DNA from: Chara braunii
Taxonomy: Eukaryota; Streptophyta; Charophyceae; Charales; Characeae
Direction of reading: 5' to 3'
Length of the DNA: 35,969 bases
Assembly (NCBI GenBank): GCA_003427395.1
Contig: BFEA01000434.1
Span: 1,337,899-1,373,867, forward strand
Below the pieces are notes generated by a model that was given only the letters and a program-made list of their open reading frames with translations, made no database searches and was not told the DNA's origin. How positions within the stretch are numbered: the first letter of the stretch is position 1; each line of letters opens with the position of its first letter. The position numbers and the translations under genes were made by a program. Positions 1 to 7,890 of this stretch are shown here, one piece after another.

Positions 1-979
1 GGTCCTATGGACCACGGATCAGATATTAAACTGATCAGAACAGATACTACAAAGTCGCAGCCTACAGCATGCACGAATTTTATTTTTTTATTTTTTTCCC
101 CAAAGGCTAATTCTTTAAGGCCAACCAATTCAATTACCGATGGATCAGGGGGCGCCGCAGCTGGGTGGTTAGCGCATCGCTGCGCCACTCCGAACCGGCG
201 CCGGCCAAGGCTTCTCTCTCTCTGTTCGTACAGGCCTGGACCCTGCCTCGCCGTCCACTCCGCCATCGCGACCGGACACGGAGGATCCACCATCCCCGCC
301 CATCGCGGGTACCGGCTCGCCCGGATTGGTATCCTTTCGAGGTAGCCTCCATATTGATTAGTTAAATAGTAGCTGCTCAGCTAGACCGGGAATTGAAGTT
401 TTTTTGGAGAAGTTCGCTGTTATAAAGAACTACCACGCTCAAGGAGTGGAGAGTCCAAACTAGTTGACGTCGTCAGAGTAAGTGTCGCTGCAGCAGTCAA
501 AGGAATTACTCCACAAGGAGAAATTCATTTGGGGTAAGCGACAACAAGAAACACCAGAAACAAGGAAGGCAGGCAGGGAGACATGCCATCTTCAAACAAG
601 GATTAGGGTCTCTCCACCCGGCAATTTCGAGATTTCACTTTTTCGCTCTCCATCGGCTCCTAGCCACGTGTAGAGTTCCACAGAAATCGTCGAACACTCA
701 GGAGGGTATCAAGCACCTCTAGAGGGTCCGTTCCCCTCTTGGCAGATTGATAAGTGTCCTGACATATGAGGTATCCCGTCGTAGGGGGGCTGCGAGTAAC
801 TCCTTGATCGATAAAGACAAAGAAGGGAGGGTAAGGGGGAGGAGAGGGAGGTAGAAGACGCGGAGAGCGGGGAGGGTAACGGGGGTTCCACCCCCCTGCC
901 ACCCCCACCCACACCCACTAACTTCTGGGAGATAGAGGATCAAACGAGACATTCTATTGGGCAATGTTATGATGGAGTT
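1..979. other. unassigned noncoding stretch
   Basis: I see no recognisable gene. The short open frames here overlap each other on both strands and none resembles a known family. Positions 157-175 resemble a tRNA A box (AGCTGGGTGGTTAGCGC) as found at the start of tRNA-derived SINEs, but no B box follows at the proper distance. The stretch around 830-915 is purine-rich and then C-rich. It may be LINE 5' flank or leader. Confidence 0.4.
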
Positions 980-1111
980 TGATGAAGGAGTGATCAGACT
1001 GTGAGGACCCCGGCTTCAATCTGTTTATTGGTAATATTAGCCTTGGGCACTGGCCCAGGTTAAAAAATAAATAAATAAATAAATAAATAAATAAAAATGA
1101 TGAAGGAGTGA
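980..1111 (+). mobile_element. short SINE-like or truncated LINE insert with 14-bp target-site duplication
   Basis: The 14-mer TGATGAAGGAGTGA occurs at 980-993 and again, perfectly, at 1098-1111. Between them lie 104 bp (994-1097) ending in an AAAT-repeat tail (1062-1097). A long perfect target duplication, a simple-repeat tail at one end and a short body are the hallmarks of target-primed reverse transcription. The body contains CCGGCTTCAATCTG, faintly like a tRNA B box, but no A box fits before it, so it is either a 5'-truncated SINE or a LINE 3' end. The perfect duplication implies recent insertion. It lies just upstream of the LINE ORF1, so that leader was hit after the LINE had landed. 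Confidence 0.8.
1062..1097 (+). repeat. AAAT tetranucleotide microsatellite (element tail)
   Basis: Seven or so AAAT units bounded by A-rich ends. It is the 3' tail of the short insert at 994-1097. Confidence 0.9.
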
Positions 1112-1141
1112 GGGGAACGGGAAGAAAGGAAGAAAAAAGGG

Positions 1142-2151
1142 ATGCAGCTTGCTGCCAATTTGGGGAACCTGGTAGTCGATGAGAGAGGGAAGCGCTTTAA
1201 GGTTAATGAATCCTTAGATGCGATGGCTCAAAGAGCGGACAGTGGTATTTATTTCCAAGATGAAGCCAGAGATTTGCCTAGAGGTGTGAAGGAAGACTTG
1301 GTCAGATCGTACGAGGATGGGTGGTTCGTCGTCTATTCCACCCACAGGTCAGAAGGGGTAGGATCAAATTTAAAAGTTCCAATGTCCTATCCTATGTGGC
1401 GAAATATCCAGCGCTAGTGAAGCCATGGATGCCTAAACTGGAACTGAAGGAGCTAAAGCTGAGGGAAGCAGAGACTAATTTTTGGATTGTAGCCATGCTC
1501 TATCTCCCGTCGGCAGTTGAAGGCTTGATTGGAGGGGTAAAGCATACGCACCCCCAAGAAGAGGACAGGTCCAAACCCAAGCTGATGAATATCAAATTTG
1601 ATATGGACCCTCAGGCGAGAGTAAGGGTGGAAGATACCTTGACCATTGAGTCTCCGAAAGGGGAACTGTGGTCGGTAGCTATAGCGACGCCGTACTCTGA
1701 GTGGTGTAGAAAACGTGGATGGTATTTTCATACTGAGGAAAATTGTCCAAGGCAAGGGGAGGCTCGTCCCAGAGGACCCTGGGTAAACTCAAGACTTCCG
1801 AGACAGCAAGCACAGCAGCAGGAGGGCGGTCACATACAGCAGGAAGCTCCGATCTCCGGTAACAGACAACAGGCTCCACAACAACAACAAGCCTCTTCTG
1901 CAGCAGTTGCTGGACGAACGCACCCGGAGCCAGCTCAACAGGCTCCTCAAGTTGGATTGCACGAAGCTCAAGTACAGCTATCACAGAGACCAGGGCAACA
2001 AATATTCTCTGGAGTAGAGCAAGGATATCACCACACAGCGGTCCCATCCCTCCACGTGGACGCTTGCAGCCCAGATGGCTCCCTCTCTTACCCCCCCAGT
2101 CTTCCACCAGATCCACCCTACCCCCCCCTGTCCACAATATGGCGTACCTAA
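1142..2151 (+). pseudogene. LINE ORF1, nucleic-acid-binding protein, frameshifted
   Basis: ORF1 of plant LINEs makes an RNA-binding protein that packages the transcript. Translation starts at the ATG at 1142 in frame 2, and homology moves to frame 1 between about 1345 and 1405, so one frameshift breaks it. The frame-1 part has a DUF4283-like pattern (PALVKPWMPKLEL, then NFWIVAMLYLPSAVEGLIG). A zinc knuckle follows at about 1707-1750 with spacing C-x2-R-x4-H-x4-C. The second cysteine of the usual CCHC is arginine (CGT where TGT is expected). After it comes a glutamine- and proline-rich tail (about 1795-2000), common in such ORF1 proteins. Frame and order are seen directly; the family call is from motif recognition. 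Confidence 0.7.
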
Positions 2152-2445
2152 GGGACACCACAGTGGTCTCTCCAATACCTACTACCAAGACCCTCCGCAG
2201 TTCCCTTCTCTTCGTCCCGGCCCTGCCCCCGGTCCCTGTCAAACACCACAGGGGCGGCCTTACAAAGGCCCGTGGGGTGAAGGAAACAGTTAAGCGATGG
2301 GAGTAAGGGCAACGCAAGGGGCAGGCCCAGGGAATTCTAGACTCCAGAGGAGAAGTAGGACAGGAGATCCCAAAGGTCGAAGGGGCCACGATACCTCAAG
2401 GAGGGATCAGTCGCAGAGGAGATCACTAGGAGGGATGGAAAGGGG
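2152..2445 (+). other. LINE ORF1/ORF2 interval, left part
   Basis: C-rich then purine-rich sequence between the Q-rich ORF1 end and element A. Open frames exist on both strands but none shows a recognisable domain. It is probably the degenerate end of ORF1 and the start of the spacer. Confidence 0.4.
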
Positions 2446-2511
2446 TGTACACTCCGTACGACGTACGGGGGGTTTATCGTACGGTCGTACGTACGGCCGT
2501 ATGAACGGGAG

Positions 2512-2554
<43 letters not shown>
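2512..2554 (+). repeat. 43-nt poly-A run (first)
   Basis: Uninterrupted A homopolymer inside element A, 54 bp before a second run of exactly the same length. Confidence 0.95.
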
Positions 2555-2555
<1 letters not shown>

Positions 2556-2608
2556 GAGAGAAAAATGAATAAACAGTGATATTTCGAGAGGAAATAAAAA
2601 TAAATAAG

Positions 2609-2651
<43 letters not shown>
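2609..2651 (+). repeat. 43-nt poly-A run (second)
   Basis: Uninterrupted A homopolymer inside element A, directly followed by the body segment shared with element B. Confidence 0.95.
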
Positions 2652-2652
<1 letters not shown>

Positions 2653-2870
2653 GTGTTTTTTAATCTCAAATTTGGCAACGAATTTCAATATGACCCTGAG
2701 GCAAACGTGTTTCAGTTTATTTTTCTGCATTACATTTTTTTTTTTCAGATTTTTTTGATTTTTTTTGTTTTTGCTTTTTTTTCGTACGTACGGCCCGTAC
2801 GACCACATGAGCCCGTACGTACGGCCGTATGTACGTACGGACGGCCCGTATTCGTACGGGGATCTACACA

Positions 2871-3716
2871 GGGTGAAGGAGAAGGGCAGTCTGCAATGTC
2901 ATCATCTTCTCAATCAAGAGTCGGGATGGGGAGCGATCTGGTGGGAGACGATCCCCTGTTAGTGGGATCGGGATTCTTGTAGGCCGAAAGATTGGAATCC
3001 TCTACGAGATGCTCCGGGGGGAGACTGAGAAGTTGGGAAGAAGAGTCAGACACATCAAGTAAAAGGGGTTAGGCAAGGGAGTTTACCGATAAAAAGAAGA
3101 ATTGTCCCCCTGTTGTGCACGAAGCCGAGAAAAGCGACCTTCTTCCTAGGCATAGCGAATGCAGAAGGGAGACCTTTCCTTCCGTCAGTACTAACAGAGG
3201 GCTCCCCATTACCCGGTGAAATCATCACCCGCACAAAATTTTTGTTTGAGGAAGTTTTTCCCATCAGAATTATACCAAGATCGGTGATGGTAAGCTGTGT
3301 GGTTCCCTTGGAGGATAGGGCCCTGAAGTTCTATTTCCCCCTGATTGACGCTCGTATCGAATCCCTGGCAGAAGGCATCTTGACCCAAGCTGGGGTGAGA
3401 TGGTTCACACTGGACGCTGTCAGAGATCGCAACAGTCATTGAGCTAGATGCTATTGCACTTTCTCGAGAGGTATCGGCGGTGATCCTCATAAAGGTTAAT
3501 GAGAAGCTTCCTGAAGCTCAGAACTTCCACTCCAAGTTCCTGTTAGACTCGCTGACAGAGGGGTGGAGATCCCTGTCACAGTCAGCTCAATCGAGAAGCG
3601 GGTCAAGACAAAACCCTTCGGTCCGCTCCTCAACAAGGCCAGCAGTCAGATGGGGAGACGCCCAGACCAAGTCCCGCATCCAATCAGAGGTGAAATAAAG
3701 AGGAGAAAATGGTAGG
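2871..3716 (+). pseudogene. LINE sequence between element A and the endonuclease; unrecognised ORF remnant
   Basis: The clearest open stretch is 3113-3442 (109 codons, no internal stop), with the strand pattern IPRSVMVSCVVPLEDRALK and a final ARIESLAEGILTQAGVRW. I do not recognise a domain. A further short frame at 3480-3698 is serine- and arginine-rich. Position between ORF1 and the endonuclease suggests the C-terminal part of ORF1 or an inter-ORF spacer that has decayed. Frames change at least twice. Confidence 0.45.
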
Positions 3717-4536
3717 TTGAAAATAGCCACGTAGAACATGAGAGGCCTCAGCGACACGTCAGGCAGAGAGAAGAGGAAGCGGCTGAAGTCCTGGATCTTT
3801 TTTCTGAAAGTTGACTGTGTTGCATCCAAGAGTCCAAGCTCAACGAGGAGAAGTTACAGCAGATGGGAAAGTGGTGGGACTGCCCACAGTTCTAGTCTCC
3901 AACGCAGGGGAGGAGGGGAGGAGTAGGGATCTTAATCCATCGTGATGCTCAGATGCAGGTTTTGGACTCTGAATCAGACCTCTGGGGACGCTGGATGTGG
4001 GTACGAATCCTATCAAGGCAGGAAGAGTGGACATTGATGAGCATATATGCCCCATCCGACCCCACCTCAAGAGCGGACTTTTATTCAAAGTTGAAGGCGG
4101 TAACTCCCCAGACAGATAACCTACTGATAACGGGAGATTGGAATATCTCCCTAGATGATGCACTGTGCAGTGATTCCAGGTCAGCAGGAAGAAGAGACAC
4201 ACTTGCCTTACTGGAGTAAATGGAAGACCGGGAGTTAACAAATCTCTTTCGAGCACTTAACCTAGCAGATCCGGGGTACACTTGGTTTTCGAATATTAGG
4301 AAGGACAAAGGGGATATAACGAGGAGGAGGCTGGACTATTTCCCTGGCAGGGAAGAAGCTGACAGAGGGCCTGCTTTACATCCGGCATGTACCTAACCCG
4401 TTATCGGATCATAAACCAGTCACCGCAGATCTGATTTTGAGTCAGGGCTCAGACAAGGGATGAGGGTACTTCAAGCTTAACAGTTTGAACTTCAAAGACC
4501 CGGGGTTGAAAGACTGGGTAAGGGATCATATGACAA
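3717..4536 (+). pseudogene. LINE ORF2, endonuclease domain (APE/exonuclease III type), broken
   Basis: This domain nicks target DNA to prime LINE insertion. Motifs appear in family order: an N-terminal NMRGL preceded by a TAG where Trp is usual (about 3735), IQESKLNEEKL (about 3823), GVGILIHRD (about 3920), SIYAPSDP (about 4040), LLITGDWNISLDD (about 4110-4155), DPGYTWFSN (about 4270) and, after a frameshift near 4345, PLSDHKPVTADL (about 4395-4435). In-frame stops occur at about 3737, about 3892, 4217-4219 and about 4460. Catalytic-type residues (E of QES, D/N of GDWN, SDH) are still readable. The frame runs into the 8-bp duplication at 4537-4544 that borders element B. Confidence 0.82.
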
Positions 4537-4544
4537 GCTAACAG
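4537..4544 (+). repeat. left target-site duplication of element B
   Basis: GCTAACAG, matched by GCTGACAG at 5969-5976 (7 of 8). Eight-base duplications are typical of hAT-superfamily insertion. Confidence 0.8.
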
Positions 4545-4552
4545 CTATGAAT

Positions 4553-4624
4553 CCCCCGCGGTCGCGGTCGCCGCGGGCACGACCGCGGACCGCGGTCTCG
4601 GCCGTGAGGCCGCCGTCCGCGGTC
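4553..4624. repeat. left CCGCGG palindrome array of element B
   Basis: Five CCGCGG palindromes with related CGGTC and CGGCC spacers immediately inside the left terminal repeat. Subterminal short repeats in plant hAT elements are commonly transposase-binding sites; that role is inferred here. Confidence 0.75.
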
Positions 4625-5047
4625 ATGAAAAAAAAAAAAAATCAGAAAAATCTGAAAACAATATATGTTATGCCAAAAAATAAACTGAACAACTTTTGCC
4701 TTGGGGTCATATCAAAATTTGTTACCAAATTTGAGATTAAAAACAAACAAAATCCTTTATTTTTCTTACTTAAAGAATAAAAACGTAGGATTCGTGAAAA
4801 CCTAACAAAACAAATTGTTTGGTTTGCACGAAATCTATTCAAGATTATGATATAACGTTTTTCAGGTCTCCTCCAGGAATAAAATTGTACGTGAAGTGAA
4901 ACATCCGCAACAGAAAATTAACTTTTCAGAACCACTGGAGGGGGCGAGGAAAAAAACGGGGTTTTTCATAGAAAATCACGACCAGGTGAAGCACCGTAGG
5001 TTCAAGAACTGAAATATCCTGTTTTTTTGTTATCCAAAAAAATTGTG

Positions 5048-5530
5048 TTTTTAGTCCTATAAGATGTGTAGCATGATGAATTTATTCGGGGTTTTTTCGA
5101 ACGCGCAAACATATTCTGTTGTTTGTGAATACATTCGCTTAAACATGGTTTCCCATACATGGGCGAATATATTATTTTTTATTGTTTGTTTTAATTTTTT
5201 TCCTATATTTTATTTTAAATTCGTGTTTGGCTAAGAATTTCAAGGTGTCTCTGAGGCAAAAGTTATTTGTATTCTTATTTTAAATGACATATATTTTTTG
5301 ATAAGGGTTTTATTGTTAAGTTCAAAAGTGATTTATAGTCCTATAAATTATTTTTTGCAGAGCTTGGCTTTTACCTAACTGCGGAAACTGACTTATAGTC
5401 CTATAAATGAGTATTCACCAAAACACGTGTTTTTTTACATCTTTCAAATTTGCCTTGTCATCCTTAAAAATTACCCTGTTTGAACTCTGTTTTTTTGCCA
5501 ATCTACTGAGAATGACTTATAGTCATATAA
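5048..5530. repeat. four dispersed TTATAGTCCTATAA palindromes
   Basis: Copies at 5333-5346 and 5393-5406 are identical. 5517-5530 differs by one base (TTATAGTCATATAA), and 5048-5062 is a weaker copy (TTTTTAGTCCTATAA). The motif is an imperfect palindrome centred on GTCC. All copies are inside element B and the phrase GACTTATAGTC precedes two of them. Confidence 0.8.
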
Positions 5531-5968
5531 AAGCATTTTGCAAGGAAGGGTTTTCCTGCACATTTTGAGGAACGCTAGACTTTTCACCTGATTTATTGCC
5601 TCGTTTATCGCAAAACGATTAAAAACGTTCTCTTTTTGTGTAAAAAATAACAGTTTGACTTTTACTTTTTCATTCTATAAAAAATGTTAGGTTTTCTCCG
5701 ATTGTGAGGTTTTCACGAATCCCCTGTTTAAATTTAAGTGAAGAACTTTTGTCTGAGGGATTTCTGTTTTTCATTTAAAAAAAAAAATAATAAGTCAGAA
5801 AATAAAACTAAAAATATGCAGTTGTAGAGCGCACAAAAAACTACAACCCTATATTTTTTGTTTCTTTTTTGACCCATTATCCTAGGAGTTAAAAATGTCG
5901 GGGTTTTCCGACTGCACTCGGCCGCGGGCGGTAAAATGTTTGCGGTTGCGACCGCGGGTGATACATAG

Positions 5969-5976
5969 GCTGACAG
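5969..5976 (+). repeat. right target-site duplication of element B
   Basis: GCTGACAG, pairing with GCTAACAG at 4537-4544. Coding homology of the LINE ORF2 resumes directly after it. Confidence 0.8.
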
Positions 5977-7890
5977 TGTGCAAGGCCGGATTTCAATTTG
6001 AGCGCAGAGTGGCTAGATGGAGGAGTGGCAATTATCTCCGGGGTAATGAGTGTCTGCTCGAGGATTGTAGTGAAAGGAAGGAACCAAGAGGAGGAGAGTT
6101 GTAGGAGGAAGGTGGAAGAGGCGGAGAGAAGGATGGAAGCACATCTGATCTCAGAATTGGTGTGGGCGGTAGTAAGAGAAGAGAGAATGGCGGAATGGGA
6201 ACGGTTGTAAGTGGAAAAATAGTCAATGTGGGAGGAGACTCTGAAGACAAAAGAGATTGTGGTCCATGACCGTATGACGAGGGAGACATTTTTCAAAGCT
6301 GCTACCAAGTACCTCCTTTCACCAAGTTGTTCATTTGGATCATCCCTTCGATCCCTCGGCTCCACAGGCAAGGATTCATACGGAGATGGTTGAGTATGCT
6401 AGGATTTATTACTCGGACAACTTGACCTTGCGGCGGCTGGATGACACAATAGACACTGATCTTTCGCTGGAGTCGAACTTGTGGGAGGACACCACGGTGG
6501 CCTTGTCAGATGCTGATCGATTGTCACTTGACCGACCAATCACAGTAGAAGTGTTGGGTCACACTCTGAAACAAATGGCACCCGGTAAATGCCCAGGAGG
6601 GATGGGTTCACTGTTGAGTTCTATAGAGTGTGTTGGGATGCGATGGGGCCATCCTTGGTAGAAGTTTATAATGAGATCTTGATGGGGGGAAAGTTGGGGG
6701 AGATGATGACACACGGAGTCATCTCAGTCATGTTCAAGAAAGGAGATAAAGCCTTGACTCACAACTACCATCCGATCTCCGTCTTGAATGTAAGCTATGA
6801 GATACTGGCAAAATCCTTGACCCTTCGGTTGGGAAAGATTCTCCCAAAACCGATGGAAAGGGACCAAGGAGCTTTTGTACAGGGGAGGTCCATCTTCATT
6901 AACATCCTTACGACAATCGAGAGCATCGAGGAGATCCAGGCAGATAACCTAAATATGGTTGTACTGCTACTGGACATGGAGAAGGCGTACGATAGGGTGG
7001 GCTGGTCATTCGTGCCGACAACTCTAAGAAGGATGGACTTTGGTCAGGGTTTTTGCAGTTGGGTCATTGCTATGTACACTATGGCTACTTCGACAGTGAA
7101 GGTAAATGGCCATCTGTCGAGACCCTTTATCCCTGTGACAGGGCTTCCCACTGGCCCCGCTTCTCTTCGTTTTGCAGCTGGAGGTTCCGCTTGACAGGAT
7201 TAGGAAGCACCTGAGTATTCAAGGTTTACAGATCTTGGAGAACCAGGAGTGTAGGGCTAAGGCGTTGGCGGATAATCTGTGTTTAGTATCAGTCAACTCG
7301 CTAGAATCCTGAAAAACACTGAAAGGGGTACTGGCGAACTATTGCTGGCTTTCAAAGGCCCTAGTCAACTGGAATAAGTCGACCTTCCTCCTACCAGAGG
7401 AGTATTCCCTTCAGGTCGAGTGGGGTATGCAGCGGGTGGTCCCAGAGGAGGGAGAAAGGTTCATGGGGGTTATGGTTAGCACGGGACTATTGAAAGTTAC
7501 TCAAGGACTTATCCTGCAGCAAAGAGTTTCAGACAGATTGAGAAGGTGGGGCTCTGTCTGGCTTCTCTCACTCTTTGGGTGTGCATCGGTGATAAATATG
7601 ACCCTATTCTCCTTGATCTGGTTCGTGGGAACAGTAAGAGAAGTAGCTCAGGGGGTGTGCTCAGAGATCTAGAGATTGGCCACGAAGTTCCTGTGGAAAC
7701 CGAGGGCTACGGTGGAGGAGGGATTCATGGTGAAAGTAGCCTGGGATCTGATTACGTTTCCTAAGGACCAAGGGGGGTTGGGCCTGGTGGATCTATGTCA
7801 GAAAACCCAGGCCCAACCGTGCAAATGGATAGCTAAAGTAGCTATAGCAGAGGTCAAGGATGATTGGATCCTATTAGCGGAAAAATCATG
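5977..7890 (+). pseudogene. LINE ORF2, linker and reverse transcriptase, broken
   Basis: The RT copies the LINE RNA at the nicked target. After a helical linker rich in Arg and Glu (about 6060-6200), RT motifs follow: KQMAPGKCPG (about 6570), then after a frameshift near 6590 DGFTVEFY, FKKGDKALTHNYHPIS (about 6735), DQGAFVQGRSI (about 6865) and LLDMEKAYDRVGWSF (about 6965-7010). A frameshift near 7140 moves to the frame reading QGFPLAPLLFVLQ. The metal-binding box, normally F/Y-A-D-D, reads LADN (about 7270), so the second catalytic Asp is Asn. Stops occur at 6208-6210, about 7310 and 7670-7672. FLW and KVAWD..TFPKDQGGLGL (about 7685-7780) mark the thumb side. The copy cannot be active. Confidence 0.88.

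Larger units (their letters stand above)
2446..2870. mobile_element. element A: small non-autonomous DNA transposon with CGTACG-array ends
   Basis: An approximately 425-bp insert with no coding capacity. Both ends are arrays of the palindrome CGTACG and variants (left about 2455-2510, right about 2783-2860). The outermost bases form an imperfect inverted repeat, GTGTACACTCCGTACG on the left against GTGTAGATCCCCGTACG read inward from the right. The core has two 43-nt A runs and a unique stretch (2652-2760). Read in reverse, that stretch matches the left subterminal body of element B (4630-4745), including CAAATTTGAGATTAAAAA. A target duplication is not clear, so the outer limits are good to a few bases only. 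Confidence 0.7.
4545..5968. mobile_element. element B: non-autonomous hAT-like DNA transposon with CCGCGG-array ends
   Basis: A 1,424-bp insert flanked by an 8-bp target duplication. Terminal inverted repeats read CTATGAATCCCCCGCGG inward from the left and CTATGTATCACCCGCGG inward from the right. Arrays of CCGCGG lie at 4553-4624 (five copies) and 5920-5956 (two copies). The AT-rich interior has no transposase frame. It contains an inverted pair GGATTCGTGAAAACCT (about 4788) and AGGTTTTCACGAATCC (about 5708), four TTATAGTCCTATAA-type palindromes and several diverged copies of a module around the phrase CTGAGGCAAA. The terminal bases are not the classic hAT consensus, so superfamily assignment rests on the 8-bp duplication. 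Confidence 0.82.

Noticed and set aside
157-175. tRNA-like A box as start of a SINE
   Set aside because: No B box, tail or duplication at the proper distance.
2297-2808. Lysine- and phenylalanine-rich open frames on both strands
   Set aside because: They are created by the A43 homopolymers and carry no other protein-like sequence.
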